Both the position numbers and the translations under genes were made by a program. From the IMG/VR virus record IMGVR_UViG_3300043429_000394, positions 1-28,708 of that record: 28,708 nt of DNA. One strand, given 5' to 3'. The notes beneath the pieces are model-generated. The model saw only the letters and a program-made list of their open reading frames with translations, was not told the origin of the DNA and searched no databases. Of the stretch, positions 8,901 through 17,121 are shown piece after piece (within the stretch, counting starts at the first letter, position 1; each line of letters begins with the position of its first letter). Source of the stretch: a virus.

Positions 8901-10326
8901 CACCCCGCATAAGCCCAACTTGCTGGAGTGTCAGCGGGCGGTTGGGATCAATTACCTGCTCGGGGCCCATCGGGGCCACAGGACGCGCACCGATAGTCTC
9001 AGCACCCGGGATGTACGGCAACGCAAGTGGTCCAGTTGCGGCTGGGACTTCAGGCTGCGCAGCTGAGGCTTCAGGCTCAACCCCTTGCTGGGTCAGGTCG
9101 ACCGGCTTGTCAGCCGGGAGTTCTTGCGGGCCGGGCGTGGCGCGTGCGCTGACCACACCACCGACACCACCACCAAGGATGGCACCCGCACCCATAGAGA
9201 CGAGGATGTCCTCGCCGTATTTCTCCGCGATCATCGGCGCGAGTAGCTTGAGATCGTTGACCGCCAGCGTGCTCCGCACTTCCGGGTCGAAGACCACGGA
9301 CTCAAGCAGCGTCTGGGTACCTTCCGTCAGGGCTTCAGTGAACCCGATGCGACCAGCGCCAATGGCTGCGTTCTTCAGTGCACCACGAGCGACCTGCCCA
9401 CCAACCTCGCCTGCCAGTCGGCGGAAGGCAGTGGAGAAGATCATCCCCGGGCCGAACGTATCCAGAAGCGTGTTGGCCACTGCACCGCCGACGATCTCGG
9501 TCTTAACCTTCGGGTCGGTTAGGTCGAAGCCGTTGCGCTCCGCCGCGTCGTAGAACGAGGACAGGTGCATGGGGAAGCTGGCACCAGTTGCACCAGCAGT
9601 AGCCCCGGCCGTAGCCATGGCAGCACCCGCACCCACAGCACGAAGCCCCGCACCGACAAGACCACCGGTCCCGATGATGGACACCAGAGTGGGGCCACTC
9701 TGGATGGAGGCGTCGACGACGCGCTCCCACATGGTGCTGTTCTCGGCGATCAGCGCCGACCGCAACTGTTCGTTCTCGGTCTGGCCAAAGGCTTCCTGCG
9801 CGAAGCCACGAATGGCGGGGCCAACCTCAGTTGCACCGGCCAGTTCAAGCCCAGCCCCCACGCCACCGATAAGCCCCTCGGCCGCCTGCCGAACACCCAG
9901 CCCCAGCAATTCACCAGTGGTCCGGCGCTCACCAAACGACTGCAGGTACCGCCCGTAGGACTCGGCCGTCAACGGCACGCCACCCGGCGGGGGCGGCGGC
10001 GCTTCTGCAAGAGGCGCTGCAAACGCAGACGCCGCATCGTCCCGGTTGAACAACCGACCACCGGAATAGAACTGGTCAGTCGCGGGGTAATAATACTGCT
10101 GCGCAGTCGTTGCAGGCGGGGCCGACAGGGCTTGTAGTGCACGCCTTGCAGTACCACCGGGCACCGCCCGTTCCCCTTGCACCGCAGTATCCGCGCGGTT
10201 GGGGGCAAGGTTACCAAGCCCGATGGAGTTAGACGGTGCGCCAGCGGCAATGCCGACAGGAGCCCGCAACCCGGCGTTCATGGAGTCGAACAGCGGGTTA
10301 GTGAAGGAGAGTCCGCGATCTGCCAT
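2923..10326 (-). CDS. giant polyvalent internal/ejection protein with zincin-like motif
   Basis: This 2467-aa product takes a quarter of the window and is the last gene of the late operon. Residues about 125-390 contain several Gly/Ala-rich hydrophobic stretches (near 150, 212-248 and 371-389) that could insert in membranes. Residues about 400-800 are Pro/Ala-rich, with an Ala/Gln/Glu/Arg-rich coiled coil near 589-680 and a Lys-rich linker near 752-790. LAHETLGHYGLRG (H1134, E1135, H1139) is a zinc-metallopeptidase-like motif of the kind found in phage polyvalent proteins. The C-terminal part (about 1950-2467) has a helical, partly hydrophobic region and an ILGFYPK block that resembles large-polyvalent-protein-associated (LPD38-like) ends. 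By size and place it corresponds to the internal proteins that podoviruses inject with their DNA. Peptidoglycan or membrane attack is inference. I saw no lysozyme or transglycosylase motif, and it does not look like an N4-type virion RNA polymerase. Confidence 0.8.
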   Translation of the reverse strand: MADRGLSFTNPLFDSMNAGLRAPVGIAAGAPSNSIGLGNLAPNRADTAVQGERAVPGGTARRALQALSAPPATTAQQYYYPATDQFYSGGRLFNRDDAASAFAAPLAEAPPPPPGGVPLTAESYGRYLQSFGERRTTGELLGLGVRQAAEGLIGGVGAGLELAGATEVGPAIRGFAQEAFGQTENEQLRSALIAENSTMWERVVDASIQSGPTLVSIIGTGGLVGAGLRAVGAGAAMATAGATAGATGASFPMHLSSFYDAAERNGFDLTDPKVKTEIVGGAVANTLLDTFGPGMIFSTAFRRLAGEVGGQVARGALKNAAIGAGRIGFTEALTEGTQTLLESVVFDPEVRSTLAVNDLKLLAPMIAEKYGEDILVSMGAGAILGGGVGGVVSARATPGPQELPADKPVDLTQQGVEPEASAAQPEVPAATGPLALPYIPGAETIGARPVAPMGPEQVIDPNRPLTLQQVGLMRGATRGLRPEDRAAGNITVPSGERAVTLEGEVLPPETMAAAPQAARLRTLGAPAAAPQLPPPGAGAADFTAGPEGVAPTGAAPAAAPAAAPVTPGAQLRVGAAPRPGILPAPPQGAMADRLRAAMAARQQAEAERMAETTAQEAATRAAQEVARQRATQVEEAYAQREAQRATMYSAEQQAAYDQLTAEQKAYVDADTVWEQFRPQDGAKQSGVTLRDLAPKAQREWVAAVQRGTADQALYQKLRNRRPVGKAAPLVDVPTILQAAPEPEITPPEPTPPKPTGKAKVQRKAAEPKAQAPKEVVVQKGKPRPRAEAVTVESTKRSPRGAEPHRVVTLSDGRVIRIKHTGDKFAGSWTFLKTGDVIGEGIKADDAAARVAELASQGQLSDAVVDTEQEAAAEPTKLSVVEELEADINDFITVLESSTDKLDRRAAISGLQDALIDPSMTPELRARVKDYLAELGPEVAAGDLNAKTDVNTATAQLTLMIEDFNAAPGDVTRTWQDQFRRLVAAVRKEDPGARFGDRGLLTFAKANGDPNFARVDGVRQIVGAPGGFSLATWNTLDGAVDLDGRPVTPVAPGRVQLLVRNFAAKLARAPKITVVRNQADLKAKNPQLYARAVAARPQGDFDTAAAMGYSFGDGQVIIFSDRIGTEQQLRFVLAHETLGHYGLRGIMPGPKFDALMEALYTGDSRVQRAADAAMAVRPGMSRAEAVEEYLSDYAAALETSIVARIWNAIKGALNKLGITTGDEMVRYLLDQARRYARDGKGVTFDAEAVGRRLHNVETSGDTGRFSTGKSLRDVNIEVALLRDTLGANPTSFTEAWDFLKARGINTIDGFDRFKAQFLSLSYFRSRINPGSMAVEEKLKLARDISMSTKRKYDELMRVALSRAVYGTLGGISNAQRSTVSSMLIAGLRRGAADYAKVGGDLGRVPLFRIDGNRLVPDTEEIARLQSNGTRSLADMRDGFDYNVEFEEGGKTVRKTERFPGIKGLTETSIEWRSYKSIRAAMDGVELELLKAHYQSLIDNRDLMFRKLAQSVPDRELNADERAALVKLAETYSSMYTANVTIGKNGGAELDSDYQTYANDILRAANFALIGETEDRFDALRTLLTTERNFLLEAKDGGTAKVRRSIPAAMEAQLADDLIAKLKAFRKRLDLSNDKFAVQDKVKQIVTAEIANQDADSYTKRTLFTGYVPILREGRFQMRVEVIVDGKPVQVKDAYREQLVYSQFDSLSEAVEMSDKANSAFGKQPFEVMYYSEAKQEYVLGNATLRAVPETALETVAAPPELNLNEFLRGIRQFDINLTPQKLEQLIVALTQQNSSARNRLMRAFTPGADPDAIMAVSRHIESRASTIAKVATRVGLSELMDRSMKSTRELWNAELKDPQTGRDWLETLKARADSMAADSTVSRAAKDDARREYEAYAYMVKETRGGPANKANQLYGEAAKTLTFLEGNKNIDESDFGAKPWVSSVRAITAIVQLGGSVATGAMNFLALQTNVVPYLATYNSKTAFGGGFGLGNVNREMLRAAANVGGPSITNSKFDTAEFFADVEVSKALQKQYGLSANDARFLKEGILDGKLTPAQTNSMVGTARGRVTRGATQKFVDAWMWTFNVTERASRQTAGLAAYRLEYARQRATGRTDAEAHDQAVAFAFQALDYTLGDYAVMTRPPAWRSGIQSFAYMYKVFITTSVQLLANMDRKGQAYMLGSLFLLTGLTGLPFAEDLEDVADTIAQLLKIPGWQGARYEAAMMIDEVFPGMSPQILGGFVNQFVPGDIAAKTSLGNMLPGTNLGIAGTDPWRSAMEIFGPAAGMIGSTVTFAKDAIRAPFTATVDAVDVAREAPVTMVRAAADAYTYLQNGAIVDRRGYTVSPDMSLGIIIARILGFYPKVASQRYEMIGMAKLITDYRREQVTAYRTGWIRAMQEGDTARAREIEQEVEEWNRGARGTGLEINNFVKNSRRALKEADRPAMDRTLRSAPETARQDLQRMINLMSQN

Positions 10327-10338
10327 GGTGGGGCCCTG

Positions 10339-11964
10339 TTACTGCGCTGGGACGAATGTCGGCTGGCTGCGCGGTGTGTCCGGGTTGGCCGCGTCAAATC
10401 TGGTGATGACCCCCAGCATTCGCCGGTTGGCCTTGTCATAGACAAGCACCTCCGAGGTGTTCTCGTCAACCTGAAGCTCGATGGCGTTCGGGTTCAGTTG
10501 GGCATCAAGGAGAGCCTTCTCCGCAGCAATGTCGGCGTCGACGCGCTTGAGCCATTCGTCATTAGCCGCCTTGTTCGCGTCGATCGCGGTCTGCTTGGCC
10601 ACGTCGATCTCAGCCTCGTACCGCAGCTTGTTGTACTCATCCGCCCGTGCGGCCTCGGCCTGCGCGAAGTTGGTATCAAGCAGCGACCGGGCCCAGTAGC
10701 CCACACTGTTCTCCCCGCCACCGGCGTCCTTCTTCATGGCCAGTTGGCCATCGACGTAGATGTCGTAACCACCTTCCGCGTTGGGTTGGATGCCGATGTT
10801 GCGGCCGAGTTGTTCGCTCAGAACCATGGTGAGGCGCTGCGGCGAGTTGAACTGCAGTTCCTGCAGGCCCTGCATACCCTGCAGGTAGTAGAGCGTTGAG
10901 TCCAACTCTTGGATTTTGCTGTACAGGTCGCGCACAGCGGCGTAGTCCCCATACTTCTCGTAGATTTGAGCAGCCTGAACATACTGTGCGCGCAGGTCCA
11001 TGGCCTGCTGCAACTCACGGCCCGGACGTCCGGGCTCCATGATGTACAGTTCGGCGTTGGGCGTGGGCTGCGCCTGCCCCGGAGGATTGGCTTCCACCTT
11101 GGCTGCCACGGATGCGTTCGGGTCTGCCTCGATCGCCCCCAACTGGGGGCCAAACGACAGCTGCGCCGTCGGCGCGGTGGGGTACTGCCCGATCGGGTAC
11201 TGCGCGGCCGCCACAGCGGCAGCAGGTGTTGTGGCCGCAACAGGCGCAGCAGGTGCGGCGGGTGCAGACGGAGAAGTCGTGGTGATTTCGCCGGACGGGC
11301 CAACATTCACAGTCGTGCCGAAGAACTCCCGCACGTTACTGAAGAACGGGCCCATATCGTACGACGTCCCCGAGGTACCACCACTGCGGTCCGGCGCCCG
11401 CGGAGGCTGGTAAATACCAGCGCGCGGGGGCGCAGTTTCCGTCGTAAGAACATCTTCGGCCGGACCCCCACGAGCCACGTCGGTACCGCCGCCGCCACGT
11501 ATACCGAACGAAAGGGGCACACTCGGGCGGGCACCTGCGGTCGGGGTAGTGGGACGTGCTGGCGCGGCCGGTGCAGCCTCAGGTGCTGCGGAGGGCGGGA
11601 GCATAGGAGTAGGGCCGCCAACAGAGATACGGGGGCCGAAGGTCTGGCCCGGAGGCACAGCCAGTCCGGGTGCGGAGGTGCTAACTGTGGCAAGCAACTC
11701 TTTGGATAGAGCCGCCTCACGTGCTCTGGCAGCGGCGGCAGCCGCAGCGGCGGCGGCACGCTGGCGTTTGGCTTCCTCGCGGTCCTCAGTCGCCCACTGC
11801 AGTTCGATGTCGCGCATCCGCATGGCTTGCGCAGTTTCATCCATGGCCTGCCGGGCCCGACGCTGGTCAAGTCGCAGCCCCACACCCTCTGCATAAGCCT
11901 GCGACATACCGCCGCCCGGAGCGCCGATACCACCGAGGACGCGGTTGCCGAATACTTGTGCCAT
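10339..11964 (-). CDS. putative internal virion protein (541 aa), coiled-coil and low-complexity
   Basis: The ATG at 11964 follows a strong AGGAGG ribosome-binding site. Residues about 30-90 are charged and helical and include an uninterrupted run of about ten alanines, followed by ARAREAALSKELL, suggesting a coiled coil. The middle (about 95-260) is Pro/Ala/Gly-rich. The C-terminal third is more globular, with conserved-looking segments such as LYIMEPGRPGRELQQAMDL and LDSTLYYLQGMQGLQELQF. It lies between the 304-aa hydrophobic protein and the giant polyvalent protein, in the place where T7-like phages keep internal core proteins. I do not recognise a catalytic motif. Its role as an ejection or portal-core protein is inferred from place and composition. 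Confidence 0.72.
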   Translation of the reverse strand: MAQVFGNRVLGGIGAPGGGMSQAYAEGVGLRLDQRRARQAMDETAQAMRMRDIELQWATEDREEAKRQRAAAAAAAAAARAREAALSKELLATVSTSAPGLAVPPGQTFGPRISVGGPTPMLPPSAAPEAAPAAPARPTTPTAGARPSVPLSFGIRGGGGTDVARGGPAEDVLTTETAPPRAGIYQPPRAPDRSGGTSGTSYDMGPFFSNVREFFGTTVNVGPSGEITTTSPSAPAAPAAPVAATTPAAAVAAAQYPIGQYPTAPTAQLSFGPQLGAIEADPNASVAAKVEANPPGQAQPTPNAELYIMEPGRPGRELQQAMDLRAQYVQAAQIYEKYGDYAAVRDLYSKIQELDSTLYYLQGMQGLQELQFNSPQRLTMVLSEQLGRNIGIQPNAEGGYDIYVDGQLAMKKDAGGGENSVGYWARSLLDTNFAQAEAARADEYNKLRYEAEIDVAKQTAIDANKAANDEWLKRVDADIAAEKALLDAQLNPNAIELQVDENTSEVLVYDKANRRMLGVITRFDAANPDTPRSQPTFVPAQ

Positions 11965-11976
11965 GGATGCCTCCTA

Positions 11977-12891
11977 TCAGGCGATGCTACCGTACATTTG
12001 CCCGAAACCGCCAGCCAAGTCACGTGCGTAGTCGGACCGACGCTTGTACAGGTCTTCGTAGATCGTCTTGTTGAGCTCCGACGCGCTGGTCGGGACGTTG
12101 GTCGGCAGCGCCGAGAGTCCGGCAGCCGTGGCCTGCGCGGCACGAGCCTGTTCGCCAGTGACAGCGGCAGTACCCACACGGGCGCCTTCGATGGCAGCGC
12201 GACGGCGCTCAGCTTCACGCATACCCGGGCGCTCGGACAGACCTGAGGTGCGCTCCTGCTCCCGCAGTCCGCGCTGGGTGGCCATCTGCGCGGTGGCAAA
12301 TGCCTGCTCGGGGTTAGCCTCACCCTGCTGCAGCAACGACCGGGCTGCATCCAGACGCTCGTTGAACACACCGCGCTCAGTCGCGGCGATCTCGGCGTTG
12401 TCCAACAGGTTCTGCCGCTCGACCTCGGTAAGGTCCTGCGGAGCTTTGCCGAACATGGACATGGCCAGCGGGGCAAGGTTGGCGAGGTTAAGTCCAGAGA
12501 AAAGCCCGCCCGCAGCGGGGGCGGCTGCAGCAGTGGTAAGACCAGCGGCGGCGGCAGGAGCAGCCGCAGCACCAGCAGTGCCAGCTGCGCCCGCAGCAGG
12601 GGCAGCGCCACGGAACAACCCGCCAAAGAGACCCCCGCCACCAGCCCCACCGGCAGCCCTAGCGGCACCGATGCCGGCACCCAGACCACCAATCGCCGCA
12701 CCGATCAGGGGGTTAACCCCAGCTGCAGCCGCACCCAGACCACCGATGCCAGCACCCACAAGCGCCGTGCCGATGGTGCCAGAGATGCCGATCATACCCG
12801 CGATGGGAGCCGCAATGAAGGGAGCCGCGATCATGGCCACCGCGCCAACTACCCGCTTAACGCCTTTCCAGATTTTGGACAGGAACCCCAT
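11977..12891 (-). CDS. putative internal virion protein with Gly/Ala-rich membrane segments (304 aa)
   Basis: The start ATG shares one base with the stop of the preceding gene (TAATG), so translation is probably coupled. The first 20 residues are basic and amphipathic (MGFLSKIWKGVKRVVGAV). About 70 residues of Gly/Ala/Ile-rich hydrophobic sequence follow, then an Ala-rich linker, then a charged helical second half (from about residue 150) with many Glu, Arg and Gln. This membrane-seeking front and helical back resembles small internal proteins of podoviruses that help form the DNA channel across the cell envelope, such as T7 gp14 in role. That comparison is by architecture, not by recognised homology. 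Confidence 0.7.
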   Translation of the reverse strand: MGFLSKIWKGVKRVVGAVAMIAAPFIAAPIAGMIGISGTIGTALVGAGIGGLGAAAAGVNPLIGAAIGGLGAGIGAARAAGGAGGGGLFGGLFRGAAPAAGAAGTAGAAAAPAAAAGLTTAAAAPAAGGLFSGLNLANLAPLAMSMFGKAPQDLTEVERQNLLDNAEIAATERGVFNERLDAARSLLQQGEANPEQAFATAQMATQRGLREQERTSGLSERPGMREAERRRAAIEGARVGTAAVTGEQARAAQATAAGLSALPTNVPTSASELNKTIYEDLYKRRSDYARDLAGGFGQMYGSIA

Positions 12892-14330
12892 TACGATTCT
12901 CCTTCGTCGCTCATGCTGCTGGTGCTGCCACCGTTACCGTTCATATCCACGCCGCGCGCCTTGGCAATCAGCTTGTCGAAGTGGTTGGTCCCCAGTTTGC
13001 GGGTAACGTCGGCCGGGATGACGTACTCGCCCTCATGGGCGTTGATCGGGATCGACCCGTCCGGGTTCGAGCTCTTGGCGGGCAGCGCGCCACCCTTCTT
13101 CATCGACATCTGCGGCGACTGCCCGGCCGACATCGGCGCGGGGGTAGTGGGTTGGCCACCACCCATGGTCTTACCGATGATGTAGAGCACGATCAGGAAG
13201 CCTTGGTCATACTCTTCGCCGACCTCCTCGGCATCCAGCATCCCTTGACGGATCAGCACCTGCCGCAGCTGCGGCCACATCTCCGGGTTCTGCAGCGCCG
13301 TCGTGGCAATCTGAACAAACATGTTCAGGCTCTGGGCGTCGACTTCGCCAGAAGCCATGGATTCCTCAACCTGTGCCCTGATCTGCTGCACCTGCTGCGG
13401 GTTCTGCTGCATGAACTGCTGCGCCTGCTGGTCGATCGCGGCGAAGTTAAGGGGGCGTCCCTGCTGACCGGGAGGAGCGACACCAACCACCGGGGCTCCG
13501 CCCTGTTGGGCGAGGTTCATAGCCATCGGGGAAGTCATCGGCCGCTGGGGCACACCGCCCGGGCCAACCATCCCGCCTGCAGCGTAGGACTGCGTGGGCA
13601 TAGCCAACATGCGCGCCAGCGCAGGTGGCAGATCAAGCGATGCCGTGGACGGACGCTGCGGTACACCGCCCTTGCCGACATAGCCACCGGCTTCATAGGT
13701 CGGGACTCGCGAACGCTCTGCGTTGCGGCGGCTGACTTCCTCACCGCTCAGCCCGTCGTCCTCACCCTGATTGCCGCTGTCGATGGATGTGGCGGGGGGT
13801 GTAGCCACGGCTGGTAGTTCGGGTGTAAGAGCCGCAACCAGTGTCGAACTGCCGCCGTCGCTGGGGGTACCGGGCGCACCCAGTCCTGCAAAGTAGTTCG
13901 GCCCCGGCGTGGGGGCTTGCCGCTGTGCGGCCGCCCCCGGACCGCCGCCGTTAATCATATCGGTCAAACCAGTGTAACCACCGGTGAGATTGGCAAACAT
14001 AGAGCCGCCGCCGGTGTCGCCACCTGTCTGACTTCCGACCCTAAGGCCCGCAACACTGGAAATTTTACCACCAGACATCGGGTCAGGCAGACCAAAAGAC
14101 CCAGTGCCGCCAGTGTTGCGTGGTCCGGTGCTGTAGTCGCCCCGGGCGATCTGCGCTTCCACGGTCCCCTTCAGGTGGGAGGGGATTGGGGTGCCTTCTT
14201 TTTGATACGCATCGACGGCGTACCGTGCAGCGCCTTCCCGGTTGCGCTCGATCTGCGCAACTTTCTGCGGGTCAGTGACTACCCTGCCATTGACCGTGAC
14301 ACTCTTGGTCGTTGTTGGTCCCTTTGCCAT
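12891..14330 (-). CDS. putative virion structural/internal protein with two GGVPQRP repeats (479 aa)
   Basis: The ATG follows a GAGGAG ribosome-binding site that overlaps the end of the 115-aa gene. The first half is rich in Gly, Thr and Pro and looks flexible. Two near-copies of one module occur, GGYVGKGGVPQRP and GGMVGPGGVPQRP. A Gln-rich helical segment follows (QQAQQFMQQNPQQVQQIR) and then a compact helical domain. Near the C-terminus is INAHEGEYVIPADVTRKLG, a block I associate with structural proteins of short-tailed aquatic phages. It is the first of four consecutive genes that probably encode the internal core or ejectosome. No enzymatic motif is visible and the exact role is unknown. 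Confidence 0.7.
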   Translation of the reverse strand: MAKGPTTTKSVTVNGRVVTDPQKVAQIERNREGAARYAVDAYQKEGTPIPSHLKGTVEAQIARGDYSTGPRNTGGTGSFGLPDPMSGGKISSVAGLRVGSQTGGDTGGGSMFANLTGGYTGLTDMINGGGPGAAAQRQAPTPGPNYFAGLGAPGTPSDGGSSTLVAALTPELPAVATPPATSIDSGNQGEDDGLSGEEVSRRNAERSRVPTYEAGGYVGKGGVPQRPSTASLDLPPALARMLAMPTQSYAAGGMVGPGGVPQRPMTSPMAMNLAQQGGAPVVGVAPPGQQGRPLNFAAIDQQAQQFMQQNPQQVQQIRAQVEESMASGEVDAQSLNMFVQIATTALQNPEMWPQLRQVLIRQGMLDAEEVGEEYDQGFLIVLYIIGKTMGGGQPTTPAPMSAGQSPQMSMKKGGALPAKSSNPDGSIPINAHEGEYVIPADVTRKLGTNHFDKLIAKARGVDMNGNGGSTSSMSDEGES

Positions 14331-14332
14331 GG

Positions 14333-14680
14333 TCAGCTCCTCAGCTGCGAGATCAGAGTGTTAACCGCCGCGCGCAGCTGGGCGACATCACTCGTTAGTA
14401 GTTGCACATCGCGCACCAGCGCTTGGTAGTCTGCCAGAGACGGCACTTGCGCGCCGCTAATTGTGAACCCAGCCCCTACGGCAGAGACTGACCGTATCGT
14501 AGGTTCGGGTGCACTCGCGATGGTTATAGCAGATTTTACCACGGCGCGGCTAGAGGAGTCCTGTTCGCCACGAGTGCCGACTAGGAGCTCTATGTTCTGC
14601 TTCATTGCGTTAAGGATGCGGTATTGCCATTCCTCTACGCCGACCTGCGGCAGACTGGGTATACCTGTAAAGCGTGTCAT
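14333..14680 (-). CDS. small tail-associated structural protein (115 aa)
   Basis: The start overlaps the stop of the nozzle-like gene by one base (TGATG). The N-terminus reads IPSLPQVGVEEWQYRILNAM followed by KQNIELLVGTRGEQ, a pattern I associate with short proteins near tail genes of aquatic podoviruses. The C-terminal third (DYQALVRDVQLLTSDVAQLR) has heptad spacing and probably forms a coiled coil. It may be a trimeric connector or a chaperone for the neighbouring tail protein. No domain is firmly recognised. Confidence 0.65.
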   Translation of the reverse strand: MTRFTGIPSLPQVGVEEWQYRILNAMKQNIELLVGTRGEQDSSSRAVVKSAITIASAPEPTIRSVSAVGAGFTISGAQVPSLADYQALVRDVQLLTSDVAQLRAAVNTLISQLRS

Positions 14681-17121
14681 CAGGACCCTTTCAGCGAAGT
14701 GGGTGTCTCACCAAGGTGGACAGCGCGGACGCGGACAGTACCGCTAATCTCGACCTCGTAGGTGTCAGTCTTGTATCCGGCAGGCAGACGGAACACGTCG
14801 CTATCGGCACGCGTGGTCGTCAGGACCAATGAGCGGTTGGCGTACAATTTGAAAGTAACCGGCTCGACCACGTCCCACGTAACGTCGGCCGTAATCCACG
14901 TGGAGTCCCATTCACTCCACACCGGAGACACAGTCACACCGGTGTAGTCAGCAACCACGCGCGCTGCGCCCATATTAAACGGCTCTTGCGACACGAAGAC
15001 CTTGGACTTCCACGTGTAGTCCGAGTTGGGCTGCGCCGGGTCATCCCATAGGACAATATCGCCATCGGTGCCGGTCACGTAGTAAAGCGACCCGGTCAGC
15101 GGATCGAACCATGTAGCCGTGAAGGTGATATTGTAGGTGATGAAGTCGCCCGGATTCTGACCGTCTTGACTGCGGCGGTAGAAGAATGACCCGGTGCTGT
15201 GTGAGCCAAAGTAAAGGCTGTCATAGAACACAGCGGTGATAGTAGACGGATCAAGGGCGGCGTTCCACGTGTCTGGACTATGCGCCGGGGCCGTAACAAT
15301 CTGCACCCCGCCGGTGAAAGAGGCCAAGGCCAGCCCCTCATGGGTGGAATACATAACACCCACATCGGTCTGGACGATGCTGCGCTTGCTGAGGCACGGA
15401 TAGTTAGTGGAGTACCGGCTGACCGAGAGCACTGCGGGGTCAGACCCCGAGATGACGTAAGGGTACCCTTCAGTCATGACCAGCAGGTCGCTGCCCAGCG
15501 CCACCAGCCCGACGATGTTGTATTCCAACGAAATCTTGTACTTCTCCGGCCACGCATGGAACCTATTGGGTTCTGTGAAGTAGACGTCGTTGCCCGTGAA
15601 ACCAACCATCAGGTTGTTCTGGATAACCGTCAGGCCCTGCAGGTCCGCGGGCGGTGCGTCGAACTCGCTGGAGTCCAGTATGGTGGTCAGGCTGCGGTAG
15701 TTGAAGTCGTCGGTGAAGTTGTAGGACCCATCACCCCAATACCGTGCGGCATCCGTCGGGGGGTTTTCCGCCACGTCGTAGTAGACCGTGCCAGTGGCAG
15801 CGGTCGTAGCCGTATCAGCGCCTGCCTGCGCATAGGTTATAGTGAACTGATCTGGGATAGTGGCCACCACCCCGCCCGTGATGTCGAAACCGGCCACGCT
15901 ACAGCCCGAGAGTTTGAACCGGTCGTCCTTAATGAACTTGTGCTGTTCAGAGAACTTGAGTGTCACAACCCCCGAGGTACGGCTTACAGAGGCAATGCCC
16001 TGCGGGAACCACAGGGTAGCCAGCCGGAAGTAATCAGCCTCCGCCGCGTCCGCAGTGGTAGCTAGGGTACGATAAAGCCTGATGCCACGGATGAAGTTGT
16101 CGCCCGCCGGGCGGGCAGTGGGCAGACCAGAGATCGTGACGATCTGTCCTTCTTTGATGAAGATAGCACTCGACGGTTCGGACCCGATCGACTCCTCGTC
16201 CCACGGGGTGTACCACGTGTAGAGGTAGGTGCGTGCCTGCACCAACCCACCAAGATCAACCTTGCCTTCGGAACTGGTAGTGGTAGCCACCTGCGCCCCG
16301 GGGGAGAAGTACGTGATCGTCGTCGGGTTGATGACCGTCACCGTCGTAGTGATGTTGAGATCGCGAATGTCCCAACGGCAGTTGCTTGAAGCGATCGTAC
16401 CCGAGACCGTGTCAGTCACGGTGAAGGTGTTGGTTCCGGTAACGGTCACAGTGTAAGAGTTTGTGGTCGCACCACCAGACGTGAACTCGATGTAGATACG
16501 GGTACCTGTTACCAGACCGTGGTTGTTAATCGTCACCGTGATGGTATTCAGGGCCCGAGTATAGGTACCCGTACGGTAGGAAAAACCGGAGATGGTGGCG
16601 AGTGCGCCGTCTTTGAGATTGTGCGCCGTACTTGTCGTAAGCGTGACGTTGCCACCGCCGTCGCGGGCGAAGGAGGCCGACGTCAAGGACGAGAACGTGG
16701 TGGGCGTAGCGATCGGCTGCGCGGTCGGCAGCGGCAGCCCTAGATTGTAGTACCCACCGGCGGACGGATACGGCGCTGCACCAGAAGTGGCCATCGCGTA
16801 GGTGCTAACCTTGGGCGCACCGTCGCCCGTGTAGTAGAACCGTTGTTCGCCCAACTCGTCTGCGGCAGGGGTGGCGATGTCGATCTCATTGGCCCACGTC
16901 AGCCACTTGCGTTCGGAAGTCACCGGATCGCGCAGCGCGTAGAGTGTTCGGATCGTGCCTGTGCGACTCGCCGCAGCGGCCACGACAGGCGTCGGGGTAG
17001 GAATAAGATCGCCGGAGTATAGTTTAACGCCCTGCGCAGTCTGCGCAGCGGTGCCCGGAAGTAGTTCGGGTGCCACACGTGGGAGCGTGCCCCTAAACTC
17101 GGCGATCTTAGTCGTGGTCAC
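14680..17121 (-). CDS. tail nozzle / tubular protein B-like tail protein (813 aa)
   Basis: The start chosen is GTG at 17121, which forms a GTGA overlap with the stop of the 33-aa gene; an upstream in-frame ATG at 17163 would run through that gene. The opening KIAEFRGTLPRVAPELLP and the aromatic, beta-rich body are typical of large podovirus tail-tube or nozzle proteins, comparable in role to T7 gp12 or P22 gp10. Segments such as QGLTVIQNNLMVGFTGNDVY and VALGSDLLVMTEGYPYVISG look like beta-propeller blades. Three shorter modules built around an H-x-x-x-x-G/D pattern lie at H167, H201 and H394. The protein probably forms the distal tail tube below the adaptors. It is separated from the adaptor genes by the fibre and lysis genes. 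Confidence 0.75.
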   Translation of the reverse strand: MTTTKIAEFRGTLPRVAPELLPGTAAQTAQGVKLYSGDLIPTPTPVVAAAASRTGTIRTLYALRDPVTSERKWLTWANEIDIATPAADELGEQRFYYTGDGAPKVSTYAMATSGAAPYPSAGGYYNLGLPLPTAQPIATPTTFSSLTSASFARDGGGNVTLTTSTAHNLKDGALATISGFSYRTGTYTRALNTITVTINNHGLVTGTRIYIEFTSGGATTNSYTVTVTGTNTFTVTDTVSGTIASSNCRWDIRDLNITTTVTVINPTTITYFSPGAQVATTTSSEGKVDLGGLVQARTYLYTWYTPWDEESIGSEPSSAIFIKEGQIVTISGLPTARPAGDNFIRGIRLYRTLATTADAAEADYFRLATLWFPQGIASVSRTSGVVTLKFSEQHKFIKDDRFKLSGCSVAGFDITGGVVATIPDQFTITYAQAGADTATTAATGTVYYDVAENPPTDAARYWGDGSYNFTDDFNYRSLTTILDSSEFDAPPADLQGLTVIQNNLMVGFTGNDVYFTEPNRFHAWPEKYKISLEYNIVGLVALGSDLLVMTEGYPYVISGSDPAVLSVSRYSTNYPCLSKRSIVQTDVGVMYSTHEGLALASFTGGVQIVTAPAHSPDTWNAALDPSTITAVFYDSLYFGSHSTGSFFYRRSQDGQNPGDFITYNITFTATWFDPLTGSLYYVTGTDGDIVLWDDPAQPNSDYTWKSKVFVSQEPFNMGAARVVADYTGVTVSPVWSEWDSTWITADVTWDVVEPVTFKLYANRSLVLTTTRADSDVFRLPAGYKTDTYEVEISGTVRVRAVHLGETPTSLKGS

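Noticed and set aside
8435-9553. 372-aa open frame on the + strand (also 7915-9066, 9565-10137)
   Set aside because: These are shadows of the Ala/Pro/Gly-rich part of the giant - strand gene; they are rich in Ala, Ser, Arg and Pro with no motif.
2923-10326. N4-like virion RNA polymerase as identity of the giant protein
   Set aside because: I found no T7-like polymerase motifs. The HExxxH motif and LPD-like C-terminus point to a polyvalent internal protein.
11307-12701. 464-aa - strand frame spanning two internal-protein genes
   Set aside because: It crosses the boundary of two well-supported genes in another frame and is rich in Arg, Leu, Pro and Ser, as expected for an out-of-frame reading.
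12068-13006. 312-aa + strand frame
   Set aside because: It is the antisense of the Gly/Ala-rich 304-aa protein; low-complexity Ala/Pro runs explain its openness.
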